This document shows positions 9,558 through 18,008 of a stretch of DNA of 64,000 nt, piece by piece. A model generated the notes under the pieces. It was not told the DNA's origin. It saw nothing but the letters and a program-made list of their open reading frames with translations, and made no database searches. Position numbers and translations under genes: made by a program. The stretch is from Roseiarcus sp963824475 (GTDB taxonomy: Bacteria; Pseudomonadota; Alphaproteobacteria; Rhizobiales; Beijerinckiaceae). The stretch is from NCBI GenBank assembly GCA_963824475.1, contig CAWGPR010000003.1, forward strand, positions 372,001 through 436,000. The letters are read 5' to 3'. Position 1 is the stretch's first letter; every line of letters begins with the position of its first letter.

Positions 9558-10850
9558 GCCCTTCCTGAGAGATGGGTGACAGTTCGTTCCGGGGACATGG
9601 GTTACACAATTGGGCCTTTTGCGTGGAGAGCAAAATGCCCTGGAAGGAGTGTAACCCGATGGACGAACGCTTAAAGTTCATCGCTCGATTGCTCGACGGG
9701 GATAAGATGGCTGGGTTGTGCCGCGAGTTCGGCGTCTCTCGGAAGACTGGCTACAAGATCCTCGCCCGCTACAATGAGATCGGCCTTGACGGGCTCACTG
9801 ACCGCTCGCGCCGGCCTTATCGCCACGCCAATCAACTGCCCTTCCAGATCGAGACGCAGATCGTCCGGCTGAAGCAGGACAAGCCGAGTTGGGGCGCGCC
9901 GAAGATCAGGGAAAGACTGGCGCGGCTCTATCCCGATGTGCATACGCCAGCGATCAGCACCGTCCATGCGGTTCTCGATCGCCACGGCCTGGTCAAACGC
10001 AGAACGGGACGGCGGAATAGGGCGAAGGGAACGGCGCTTTCTCGTCCCGGCCAGCCCAACGATCTGTGGTGCGCCGACTACAAGGGCGAGTTCATGCTCG
10101 CCGATCGTCGCTATTGCTATCCGCTGACGATCACCGACTTCGCCAGCCGATACTTGTTCGCTTGCGAGGCGCTCTCGACCACCAAGGAAGCCTACGCGTT
10201 CCCAGTGTTCGAGGCCGTGTTCAAGGAGTTCGGCCTGCCCAAGGCCATTCGCACCGATAACGGCGTCCCTTTCGCAAGCCCCAATGCCCTCTTCGGCCTG
10301 AGCCGGCTGTCGGTCTGGTGGCTCAGGCTCGGCATCGAGATCGAGCGCATCAAGCCAGGCTGCCCGCAACAGAACGGCCGCCATGAACGCATGCATCTGA
10401 CCTTGAAGCTCGAGACCACAAAGCCCGCCGGCGCCAACTTCCTCCAACAGCAGGCCAAATTCGACGACTTCATCGAATGCTACAACAACGAGAGGCCGCA
10501 CCAAGCGCTCAACATGCGATGCCCGGCCGAGCGATACGCGCCCTCAACCCGCCCCTACAAGGGATTGCCGGACCTCGACTACCCGTTCCACGATAAAATC
10601 GTCACCGTCACCACATGCGGCCGAATCTGCTTCAATCGCGAGAAAATCAATCTCAGCACCGTCTTCGCCGGCCAGCGCGTCGGCATCAAACAGGTCAGCG
10701 ACCTCATTTGGCTCGTCAGCTTCATGGATTATGATCTGGGCTACTTCGACCACGAGACATGCCGGCTCGAACCGATCGAAAACCCCTTCGGGCCGAAAGT
10801 GTTACCCATGTCGCCGGAATAAAACGAAACCCATGTGCCCGGAACGGACC
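9558..10850 (+). mobile_element. IS481-family insertion sequence, apparently complete
   Basis: The element lies inside the DJ-1/PfpI gene and is flanked by CGTGT at 9553-9557 and 10851-10855, a likely 5-base target duplication. Both ends carry two tandem copies of a TTCCGG-GACATGGGT-type sequence: at the left around 9562-9578 and 9588-9605, at the right around 10798-10816 and 10828-10845 in inverted orientation. Aligned as inverted repeats over about 45 bases the ends agree at roughly 33 positions. It encodes one transposase. Exact ends could shift by a few bases. Confidence 0.82.
9635..10822 (+). CDS. IS481-family transposase
   Basis: A 395-residue DDE transposase. It starts at the ATG 9635 (MPWKECNPMDERLKF), with GTGGAGAG upstream. 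An N-terminal helix-turn-helix (about 15-60, LCREFGVSRKTGYKILARY) is followed by an integrase core: first Asp in LWCADYKGEF, second Asp in AIRTDNGVPFAS, and the Glu in QQNGRHERMHLTLK. The C-terminus has CYNNERPHQALNMRCPAE, typical of IS481. The frame is intact, so it may be active. Confidence 0.93.
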   Translation: MPWKECNPMDERLKFIARLLDGDKMAGLCREFGVSRKTGYKILARYNEIGLDGLTDRSRRPYRHANQLPFQIETQIVRLKQDKPSWGAPKIRERLARLYPDVHTPAISTVHAVLDRHGLVKRRTGRRNRAKGTALSRPGQPNDLWCADYKGEFMLADRRYCYPLTITDFASRYLFACEALSTTKEAYAFPVFEAVFKEFGLPKAIRTDNGVPFASPNALFGLSRLSVWWLRLGIEIERIKPGCPQQNGRHERMHLTLKLETTKPAGANFLQQQAKFDDFIECYNNERPHQALNMRCPAERYAPSTRPYKGLPDLDYPFHDKIVTVTTCGRICFNREKINLSTVFAGQRVGIKQVSDLIWLVSFMDYDLGYFDHETCRLEPIENPFGPKVLPMSPE

Positions 10851-11093
10851 CGTGTCGAGGGCAAGACGGTGACCGGATTCACCGACGGCGAGGAAGAAGC
10901 GGTAGGATTGACGAAAGTGGTGCCCTTCCTTGTCGAAGACGAAATGATGAGCCTCGGCGCCACCTTTTCCAAGGTCAAGGACTGGGGCGTTCACACGGTC
11001 GCCGACGGCCAGCTGATCACCGGCCAGAATCCGGCCTCGTCCGGCCCGGCGGCCAAGCTTCTGATCGATACGCTGAATAAGAAGGCAAAATAG

Positions 11094-11453
11094 TCAGGCC
11101 CGCTGAATCCGGCGGCGCCGACATGCGCGCCTCCCCTCCTCTTCGGTTTGCGGCGGAACTAGCAGCGGAGCGGTCGCTGCAAGAGCAGAAGGCTCGGAGG
11201 CCAAGGCAGCCGCGGGACGCATCAGCTGTCGAGACTGCACGGGCCCTTCTACGCCGGAGACGGCGCGGCTGCTTTGCGGACGCTCGCGGACGGCTACGAC
11301 CGGCGGGTGCGCCAGATCCGAAGGTCGCAGCCCCCAGTGATTCCGGTAAGCCCGTGATTTCGGCTTGCAACAACGCGCCCCGGCCCCGATATCCCTTCCG
11401 CCGCGCCGTTTCGGCCGGAATTTCCATGTCCAACATTCTTCGAGAGGCTCCAC
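11094..11453. other. Intergenic stretch upstream of htpG
   Basis: About 360 bases with no supported gene. GAGAGG at about 11440 serves as ribosome binding site for htpG. No clear heat-shock promoter or CIRCE-type inverted repeat could be recognised. Confidence 0.35.
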
Positions 11454-13358
11454 TTGACCGCCGACGCCCAGACCCCGACCAGCGAAGCCGCCACCCAGAG
11501 CTTCGAGGCCGACGTTTCGCGCCTGCTGCATCTGATGGTCCATTCGGTCTATTCCGACCGCGAGATTTTCGTCCGCGAACTCGTTTCCAACGCCGCCGAC
11601 GCCTGTGAGAAGCTGCGCTATGAATCGATCGCCAAGCCTGAACTGATCGAGGACGGCGCCCCATTCGCGATCGAGATTGCGATCAACCCCGAGGCCAAGA
11701 CGCTGACCTTCTCGGACAACGGCGTCGGCATGACCCGCGAAGACTTGACCCAAGGGCTTGGCACGATAGCCCGCTCCGGCACCAAGGCCTTCCTCGACAA
11801 GCTTGCGGCCGAAGACGCGAGCAAGGAATCCGCCGCCCTCATCGGCCAGTTCGGCATCGGCTTTTACTCGTCCTTCATGGTCGCTGACGAAGTCGTCGTC
11901 GACACGCGCCGCGCCGGGACCGGCGAGGCCTGGCGCTGGTCGTCCGACGGCAAGGGCTCATTCACCATCGCGCCGCTCCCGCTCGAAAATGCGCCGAAGC
12001 GCGGCACCCGCGTCACCCTTCACCTCAACGACGCATCGGAGGAATTCGCCCAACCGAGGAAGCTCGAGCGCATCGTGCGCGACCATTCCGGCGCCGTCGC
12101 GGTGCCGATCGACCTGATCGAGAAGCTCGGCGCCGAAAAGCGTCGCATCGCCGACGGCGCGGCGATTTGGGCCAAGCCCAAGTCCGAGGTGACGGCGGAG
12201 GAATACGCCGAATTTTACCGAGGCCTCTCGGGCCAGTTCGACGAGCCGGCGCTAACCTTGCATTGGCGCGCGGAAGGGCGACACGAATATACCGTGCTCG
12301 CCTTCATTCCGGGTTCGCGGCCGTTCGATCTGTTCGATCCGGCGCGAAAGGGGCGCAACAAGCTCTATGTGCGACGCGTGCTCATCACCGAGGACGCGGA
12401 CATCCTCCCCGGGTGGCTGCGTTTCGTGCGCCTCGTGGTCGACAGCGCCGACCTGCCGCTCAACGTCTCGCGTGAATTGATCCAGAAGAGCGACGTCTTC
12501 GCCGCGATCCGCAAGGGCGTGACCAACCGCGTGGTGCAGGAGCTCGGCAAGCTCGCTGACGCGGAGCCGGACAAGTTCGCCAAGATCTGGGAGAATTTCG
12601 GCCCGGTTATCAAGGAGGGTCTGTACGAGGACCCGGAGCGCCGCGACGGCCTGTTCAAGATCGCCCGCTTCACTTCCACCACCAATCCCGCGGGCGACCG
12701 GACGCTGGCGAAATATGTCGCCTCGTTCCGCGAGAACCAGACGGCGATCTATTATCTCACCGGCGACGACGCCAAGCGCCTGGCGGCGAGCCCCCAGCTC
12801 GAAGGGTTCCGGGCGCGTGGCGTCGAAGTGCTGTTGCTGTCGGACCCGGTCGACGCCTTCTGGGTGTCGACGGCCGCAGGCTTCGACGGCAAGCCGTTCA
12901 AGTCGGTGAGCCAAGGCGCGGCCGACATCAAGTCGATCGCGCTTATTGAGGGGGCCAACGCCCCGGCCGAGGCGACCGGCGAAGTGGCGACGCTGTTCGC
13001 CTTCTTCAAGCAGACGCTCGGCGATGAGGTCGCCGAGGTTCGCGCTTCGGATCGCCTGACGGACAGCGTCGCTTGTCTGATCGCGCCGGAATTTGGTCCG
13101 GACCGGCAGCTCGAGAAGATGCTCGCCGCGCATGGGCGGATCGCCGAGCGCGCCAAGCCCATTCTCGAGGTCAATCCCACCCACCCGCTGACCCTCGCGC
13201 TTGCCGGGCGCTTCAAGGAGGGGACGGACAAGCCGCTGATCGAGGATGCGGCCTGGCTGGTGCTCGATGAGGCGCGGCTCATGGAAGGCGCGAGCGTCGA
13301 GGACCCGCCGGCCTTCGCGGCGCGGCTGCGGCGGGTGATGGAAAAGGCGCTGGGGTAA
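11454..13358 (+). CDS. htpG: Molecular chaperone HtpG (Hsp90)
   Basis: Bacterial Hsp90, an ATP-dependent homodimeric chaperone of the cytosol. The N-terminal GHKL ATPase domain shows LMVHSVYSDREIFVRELVSN, AADACEKLRYE, LTFSDNGVGMTREDL and ALIGQFGIGFYSSFMVADEV. The middle domain has KLYVRRVLITEDADILPGWL followed by VVDSADLPLNVSRELIQ. The C-terminal dimerisation domain ends at residue 634, the normal length. The start is a TTG with GAGAGG about 6 bases upstream. The gene appears monocistronic; a double-hairpin repeat follows 4 bases after the stop. Confidence 0.97.
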   Translation: MTADAQTPTSEAATQSFEADVSRLLHLMVHSVYSDREIFVRELVSNAADACEKLRYESIAKPELIEDGAPFAIEIAINPEAKTLTFSDNGVGMTREDLTQGLGTIARSGTKAFLDKLAAEDASKESAALIGQFGIGFYSSFMVADEVVVDTRRAGTGEAWRWSSDGKGSFTIAPLPLENAPKRGTRVTLHLNDASEEFAQPRKLERIVRDHSGAVAVPIDLIEKLGAEKRRIADGAAIWAKPKSEVTAEEYAEFYRGLSGQFDEPALTLHWRAEGRHEYTVLAFIPGSRPFDLFDPARKGRNKLYVRRVLITEDADILPGWLRFVRLVVDSADLPLNVSRELIQKSDVFAAIRKGVTNRVVQELGKLADAEPDKFAKIWENFGPVIKEGLYEDPERRDGLFKIARFTSTTNPAGDRTLAKYVASFRENQTAIYYLTGDDAKRLAASPQLEGFRARGVEVLLLSDPVDAFWVSTAAGFDGKPFKSVSQGAADIKSIALIEGANAPAEATGEVATLFAFFKQTLGDEVAEVRASDRLTDSVACLIAPEFGPDRQLEKMLAAHGRIAERAKPILEVNPTHPLTLALAGRFKEGTDKPLIEDAAWLVLDEARLMEGASVEDPPAFAARLRRVMEKALG

Positions 13359-13362
13359 GGGG

Positions 13363-13417
13363 CTTGGAGGCGCGATCGCCGATCGCGCCGGCCGCGCTCG
13401 GGCCGAGCGCGGCTACA
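13363..13417 (+). repeat. Double-hairpin palindromic repeat, copy A
   Basis: Two adjacent hairpins just after htpG: GCGATCGCCGATCGC, then CCGCGCTCGGGCCGAGCGCGG (described by its halves CCGCGCTC/GAGCGCGG), ending in GCTACAC. The same arrangement, with compensating changes, occurs at 54945-54996 after mutA. It looks like a REP-type dispersed repeat that could act as a transcription stop or mRNA stabiliser. Confidence 0.65.
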
Positions 13418-13473
13418 CGATTGAGCAAGAGCTTGCCCAACGGGCGCGGCTTTGCCAAAAGGACGCAGCCTCG

Positions 13474-14682
13474 ATGGAGCCAGAAGCTTTGAACGCGATC
13501 AACCCCGCCTTCGCGCGGATGGGGGAGGAGAACGCCTTCGCCGTGTTGGCGAGGGCGGCTGAATTGCAGCGCCAGGGGCGCGATATCATCAACCTCGGCA
13601 TCGGCCAGCCGGATTTCAAAACGCCGCCGCATATCGTCGAGGCGGCTGTCAAAGCGCTGCGCGACGGCGAGCACGGCTATACCGACGCGACGGGAATCGC
13701 GCCCCTGCGCGAGGCGGTGGCGGAGGACTTGCACCGACGCCTCGGGGTCGAGGCATCGCCGGGTGACGTGCTCATCGTCCCCGGCGGCAAGGTGACGATG
13801 TTCATGGCGATCCTGATGTTCGGCGAAAAGGGCGCCGACATCGTCTATCCCGACCCGGGCTTTCCGATCTATCGCTCGATGATCGAGTTCACTGGCGCGC
13901 GGCCGGTTCCCGTTCCGATGCGCGAAGCGAACGGCTTCGCCTTCTCGGCCGAGGAGGCGCTGAAGCTGATGACGCCCGAGACCCGCCTCGTCATTCTCAA
14001 TTCGCCCGCCAACCCGACCGGCGGCGTCACCCCTGGCGAAGAAATCGACAAGCTCGTCGCCGGGCTCGCGCAATGGCCGAGCGCCGCCATCCTCTCGGAC
14101 GAAATCTATGGGCAATTGACTTACGACGGCCTCGCGCACCGCTCGCTTATGGCCTATCCGGAGATCCGTGATCGGCTCATCCTGCTCGACGGGTGGTCGA
14201 AGACCTACGCCATGACTGGATGGCGGCTCGGCTATTCGGTCTGGCCAAGGGCGTGGCGTGACGTTGCGCGAAAGCTGGCGGTCAATTCCTATTCCTGCGT
14301 CAATTCGGCAGCGCAGTTCGCCGGGATCGCCGCGCTGAAGGGGCCGCAGGACTCGGTTGACGCCATGCGCACGGAATTCGACCGGCGGCGCAAAGCGGTC
14401 GCAGCCGGCCTCAACCGTCTTCCCGGCGTCCGCGCCGTGACGCCGAAAGGCGCGTTCTACGCTTTCCCAAACATTTCCCGCACAGGCTGGAAGGCGAAGC
14501 CCCTCGCTTCAGCCCTATTGCAGGACGCGGGCGTGGCGACGATCGGCGGACCCGATTTCGGAATCCATGGCGAGGGTTACTTGCGGCTCTCCTACGCCAA
14601 CTCGTTGGAGAACATCGAACGCGCGCTCGAACGGATGCAGGACTTTCTCAGCCGTCCCGCGCGCGCGGCCTCGGGCCTGTGA
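13474..14682 (+). CDS. Pyridoxal-phosphate-dependent aminotransferase (class I/II, aspartate-aminotransferase-like)
   Basis: A 402-residue fold-type I aminotransferase. Substrate-pocket and PLP features seen: INLGIGQPDFKTPPHIVEAA, DGEHGYTDATGIAPLREAV, LIVPGGKVTMFMAILMFG, VILNSPANPTGGV, ILSDEIYGQLTYDG and the Schiff-base Lys in LLDGWSKTYAMTGWRLGYSV. These match the AspC/AlaA-like branch in which the preferred amino acid cannot be read reliably from sequence. It follows htpG by about 115 bases. The next gene overlaps or nearly abuts its stop codon. Confidence 0.9.
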   Translation: MEPEALNAINPAFARMGEENAFAVLARAAELQRQGRDIINLGIGQPDFKTPPHIVEAAVKALRDGEHGYTDATGIAPLREAVAEDLHRRLGVEASPGDVLIVPGGKVTMFMAILMFGEKGADIVYPDPGFPIYRSMIEFTGARPVPVPMREANGFAFSAEEALKLMTPETRLVILNSPANPTGGVTPGEEIDKLVAGLAQWPSAAILSDEIYGQLTYDGLAHRSLMAYPEIRDRLILLDGWSKTYAMTGWRLGYSVWPRAWRDVARKLAVNSYSCVNSAAQFAGIAALKGPQDSVDAMRTEFDRRRKAVAAGLNRLPGVRAVTPKGAFYAFPNISRTGWKAKPLASALLQDAGVATIGGPDFGIHGEGYLRLSYANSLENIERALERMQDFLSRPARAASGL

Positions 14683-14717
14683 CGCGCTCTTTCATGTTCT
14701 TTAGTGTGACGAAGGTG

Positions 14718-15131
14718 ATGATGCGACTCGTTGTGTTTGCCGCCGCCGCGATCGCCCTGTGCCCGTTCGCCCAAGCCGAGGCCGCGCGCCCGTCGCAAGC
14801 CGCCTGCGACGCCGCCAAGATCGGCGCTCGCGAACTTGCAGAGTGCCTGAGGACCAACGCCGATCGGGCCGACAAGGAACTGGCGGCGGTCGTCGACGCA
14901 GCGATCAAATCGATTGATGCGCGCGAAGGCTTGCTGTCGTCGCAAAAGGCGCGTTGGCGCCGCTCGCTCAGTGACGCGGAGGCGCAGTGGGTCGCGTGGC
15001 GCGATTCGGAATGCCAGGACGTCGCGCCGTTTGAATCGGGCATGGAGACGAAGGCCGGCGATCCACGACTGCGCTGCATCATCGATTATGATGCGGAGCG
15101 CGTCTCGAGCCTCAAGGCGCGCTATCCTTGA
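14718..15131 (+). CDS. Exported lysozyme-inhibitor LprI-like (DUF1311) protein
   Basis: A small secreted protein of about 137 residues. The start is taken at one of two adjacent ATGs (14718 or 14721) because GAAGG lies just upstream and a signal peptide follows (MMRLVVFAAAAIALCPFAQAEA). A GTG overlapping the preceding stop at 14679 is possible but would spoil the signal sequence. The mature part has the DUF1311 pattern: ACDAAKIGARELAECLRTNA, LSSQKARWRRSLSDAEAQWV, WRDSECQDVAPFESGM and a final Cys region RLRCIIDYDAER. LprI members inhibit lysozyme in some bacteria; the function here is unproven. Confidence 0.82.
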   Translation: MMRLVVFAAAAIALCPFAQAEAARPSQAACDAAKIGARELAECLRTNADRADKELAAVVDAAIKSIDAREGLLSSQKARWRRSLSDAEAQWVAWRDSECQDVAPFESGMETKAGDPRLRCIIDYDAERVSSLKARYP

Positions 15132-15209
15132 GACGCGGCCTGGCCGCGCTTCGCGTGGATCTTCGTCTACGCCAATCACGGCTAAGAGCCGCTGAAGGAG
15201 GTCAAAATC

Positions 15210-16193
15210 TTGGCGACTCTCGAAGGCCTCGGCTATGCCGTCGATTGGGTTGACCGCGGATCTTATTGGCGCGAGGACCCGGTCCAGGTAGCTCGCCTGC
15301 ATGCCCGCGACGAAGCGCGCGCCCTTTTGATCGCCCGCGACATGCCGGTGCTGCGCAATGGTGAGACAGGACTCGATTCCCTGTTGCCGATGAGCGAGAT
15401 CGAGGCGCTCGGAGGAGCACAAGTCGAAGCGCTGCTAGGGCTTGCGCCCAATGGCGCGCCGATCTTCGCTGCTCTGTTGCCTGACGGGGCGGTGGAGGTG
15501 CGCTCGGACGCGAGCGACGGCTTTCTCGACCGGCGCGTTCTGGTCGTGCCGGGTCGCGAAGACCTGAAGCTCGTCGACCTGCGATCGATCGCCATGGGCG
15601 GTCTTGTGCCGCCCGCCCAGGCGGCGATGTTGGCCGCGGCCAAGGCGTTGATGCACTGGCACGCGCGGCATCGCTTCTGCTCGAATTGCGGAGCGCCTAC
15701 TGAGGTCGCAGTCGCGGGTTGGCGGCGGGATTGCAATGTGTGCAAGGCGACGCACTTCCCGCGCACCGATCCAGTCGTCATCATGCTTGCGGTCGAGGGC
15801 GACGCTTGTCTGCTCGGCCGCCAGCCCAGGTTCCCGAAGGGCATGTATTCGGCGCTAGCCGGGTTCGTCGAGCCAGGCGAAACGATCGAGGCTGCCGTCA
15901 GGCGTGAAATCCGGGAGGAGGCCGCTGTCACCTGCCGCGCCGTCCGGTACTTTGCCTCGCAGCCATGGCCGTTCCCCGCGTCGTTGATGATCGGCTGCTT
16001 TGCTCAAGCGGAAAGCCGGAGCCTCGAGGTTGATCGGGTCGAACTGGAGGACGCGCGTTGGTTCGGCCGCGATGAGACGGTTGCGCTCCTCGAACGACGC
16101 CACCCTGACGGCCTAACCGCTCCAACACCAATGGCGATCGCCCATCACCTGCTAAAGCGGTGGGCGTATAAGGAGGTCATATTTAACGAGTGA
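15210..16193 (+). CDS. nudC: NAD(+) diphosphatase NudC (RNA NAD-decapping Nudix hydrolase)
   Basis: Nudix enzyme that hydrolyses NADH/NAD and removes NAD caps from RNA. It starts at TTG 15210 with GGAGG about 8 bases upstream. After an N-terminal domain there is a zinc ribbon (CSNCG at about 151, CNVCKATHFPRTDP), then the Nudix box GFVEPGETIEAAVRREIREE and the NudC-diagnostic SQPWPFPASLM. The glycine usually ending the Nudix signature is Ala here (EEAAVT), which is tolerated in the family. At 327 residues it has normal length. Confidence 0.95.
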   Translation: MATLEGLGYAVDWVDRGSYWREDPVQVARLHARDEARALLIARDMPVLRNGETGLDSLLPMSEIEALGGAQVEALLGLAPNGAPIFAALLPDGAVEVRSDASDGFLDRRVLVVPGREDLKLVDLRSIAMGGLVPPAQAAMLAAAKALMHWHARHRFCSNCGAPTEVAVAGWRRDCNVCKATHFPRTDPVVIMLAVEGDACLLGRQPRFPKGMYSALAGFVEPGETIEAAVRREIREEAAVTCRAVRYFASQPWPFPASLMIGCFAQAESRSLEVDRVELEDARWFGRDETVALLERRHPDGLTAPTPMAIAHHLLKRWAYKEVIFNE

Positions 16194-16213
16194 TATCGGT
16201 TATTTTGTGGGCG

Positions 16214-16255
16214 AAAAAAGAGCGGATCGGCTAGGAGGGGGCCCGCCGATCCGCT
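16214..16255 (-). terminator. Rho-independent terminator reading on the minus strand
   Basis: An 11-base perfect stem, AGCGGATCGGC at 16221-16231 and its complement at 16245-16255, with a 13-base loop. On the minus strand the stem is followed by a run of T (complement of AAAAAA at 16214-16219). It would end transcription of the carboxypeptidase gene, whose stop is about 300 bases upstream, and may also slow readthrough from nudC. The rest of 16256-16556 holds no recognisable gene; a long untranslated trailer or small RNA is possible. Confidence 0.7.
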
Positions 16256-16556
16256 AGCCTTCGTGGAATGCCTTCGGCCCGTCTTGGCGCTCGGGGGCTG
16301 GGGGGCAAGAAAACCGAGCTAACCGCGAACCGATTCCACGCGGCACGTTTCCAATATGACGGGCCGTTGCGGCATGCGCTTGACGACAAACTGGCCAAAC
16401 TAAGGCATCTTGTAAAAAAAAATGCGTTGTCTTTTATCGACAATTGTTAACAGGGCAAACAAGAATGATGATCACGAACAAGTGAAAAGGTTTATTCGGC
16501 GGCTTTGCGTTCGTTGTGGAACAAAATTCACGCTCAGTCCGTTGTTTGGTCTTTCT

Positions 16557-17861
16557 TCACCGATTTTTCAGCTGCGGCTTTGGCAGGTTTATGAGCGGCG
16601 ATTTTCTGTGGGAATGTCGCGCAAACTTCAGCTTGGATTTGGACGAAGGCTGGGTGGGCGCCCCTGCATCTCCCTCTTGCCGATCCGCGAGTGCGGAAGT
16701 CCCCTCAACAGAAATGGTCTTGACGCCTGCCGACCCGGTCGCGGCAACCGCGCCGGTCGGGCGAGCGCCTAGCGCTGGACCCTTCCAACCGGGCGCTGGA
16801 CCGATATAGACGGGCACCGGATCGAAGTGGATCCTTCCGTTGGAAAGCTCGGTGTGGGCGATCGCGACCGGCGCGAACAGCGCCGTCAAAGGGTTGGCGG
16901 GCATTGCGGCATCCGCCGCTACCTGAGATGGGCCGCCAGCGCCCTCCTCCTCGGCGGCGACGATGAGGGCCGCATTGCGATGCAGGCAGACGTCGACGCG
17001 CATATCGGGCGGGGGGCCTGAACCCGAGGGCAGCGATTCCAGCGAGCCGTTGCCGCCCCCCATGGCGAAGCCGCGGTCGAAAAGGTTCGCCGCTTCCTGA
17101 TTGCGCGATCTTGCGGTTGGCGCGCCGAGCACGACCACGATCAACCGCCGTCCGGAGTGGTTGGCGCTCGCCACGACGTTGAAACCCGCCGGACAGGTAA
17201 AGCCCGTCTTCATCCCGTCGGCGCCGGGATAGCGGCCAAGCAAGCCATTGTGGTTGGGTATGTACTGATTGCCGAGTTGGAGCGCGCCGATACTGAACAG
17301 ATCGGCATGATCAGGAAATTCATGCAAGAGCGCACGAGCGACGATCGCCATGTCGCGGGCTGAGGACACGTGCGCGGGATTGTGCAAGCCGTTGGGATTG
17401 ACGAAGTGCGATTCATGCATGCCCAACCGCTGCGCCGCGGCGTTCATATCGTCGGCGAAGGCTTCAACCGAGCCCGAAACACCCTCGGCGACCATCACCG
17501 CCACATCGTTGGGCGACTTGACCATCAGCATCTTGAGCGCATTGTCGAGGGTCACTTCCGTGCCAGGCCGAAATCCCATTTTCGACGGCGGCATGCGCGC
17601 GGCGCGAGCCGACATGATGAGCGGCGTGTCGAGCGTGAGCTTGCCATTGCGCACCGCGTCCAACGCGACATAGACCGTCATCAGCTTGGTGAGCGAGGCG
17701 GGATACCAGGGCGCGGTCGCTTCGTTCTCCATCAGCACCTGGTCGCTGTCCGCGTCGACAACGAGGTAAGGCGTCGCGTGCGCGGAAGCAGCGCCGAGCG
17801 CCAGCGCGACGGCCACGCCCAACATCGCGCGTCGCGCCATTGAGCATACGCGAATCGGCAT
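16557..17861 (-). CDS. D-alanyl-D-alanine carboxypeptidase (serine peptidase S11, DacA/DacC-like)
   Basis: Penicillin-binding carboxypeptidase that trims peptidoglycan stem peptides in the periplasm. A signal peptide (MLGVAVALALGAASAHA) precedes the mature TPYLVVDADSDQVLMENE. The S11 catalytic motifs are present: S56-LT-K59 in YPASLTKLM, S116-P-N118 in KSPNDVAV, and KTG in DGMKTGFTCPAG. The C-terminal 150 residues are not the usual PBP5 beta domain but a long Ala/Pro-rich tail ending in a Lys/Arg-rich stretch (KSKLKFARHSHRKSP), which could bind the envelope. Total length is 434 residues. It is convergent with nudC. Confidence 0.9.
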   Translation of the reverse strand: MPIRVCSMARRAMLGVAVALALGAASAHATPYLVVDADSDQVLMENEATAPWYPASLTKLMTVYVALDAVRNGKLTLDTPLIMSARAARMPPSKMGFRPGTEVTLDNALKMLMVKSPNDVAVMVAEGVSGSVEAFADDMNAAAQRLGMHESHFVNPNGLHNPAHVSSARDMAIVARALLHEFPDHADLFSIGALQLGNQYIPNHNGLLGRYPGADGMKTGFTCPAGFNVVASANHSGRRLIVVVLGAPTARSRNQEAANLFDRGFAMGGGNGSLESLPSGSGPPPDMRVDVCLHRNAALIVAAEEEGAGGPSQVAADAAMPANPLTALFAPVAIAHTELSNGRIHFDPVPVYIGPAPGWKGPALGARPTGAVAATGSAGVKTISVEGTSALADRQEGDAGAPTQPSSKSKLKFARHSHRKSPLINLPKPQLKNR

Positions 17862-18008
17862 GATTGGTTTCCCGCCAGGTCCCGAACCAATCCCTTCCTA
17901 GTGGAGAACGGCAGCAACCTCAAGCGACTGCGGCGCCGACGCGCGCTCTGTCAGGCAATCCCTGGCGCAAATGGGAACCGCCTGCTTTGCGCCGTTTTGC
18001 CTTAGCAC

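Larger units (their letters stand above)
9106..11093 (+). pseudogene. DJ-1/PfpI (type 1 glutamine amidotransferase-like) gene split by an IS481 insertion
   Basis: The 5' part (9106-9557) encodes MKVLMVLTSHDQLGNTGRKT, ...YYVFKDAGAQITLASPKGG..., YDTVFYPGGHGPMWDLAED and FAVVCHSTGALRHVKTQDGK, the DJ-1/PfpI fold with the nucleophilic Cys in VVCHSTG. After the insertion the 3' part (10851-11093) continues VEGKTVTGFTDGEEEAVGL, VVPFLVEDEMMSLGA and ends LIDTLNKKAK. Joining the two at the shared CGTGT restores an uninterrupted frame (DGK-VR-VEGKTVTGF). Relatives include YhbO/Hsp31-type glyoxalase or deglycase proteins. As it stands the first part ends 11 codons into the IS, so the C-terminal third is lost. 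The ATG follows AAGGAG, a good ribosome binding site. Confidence 0.88.

Noticed and set aside
15132..15209. Possible third copy of the double-hairpin repeat after the LprI-like gene
   Set aside because: GACGCGGCC/GGCCGCG pairs locally, but the order and second hairpin of copies A and B are not preserved.
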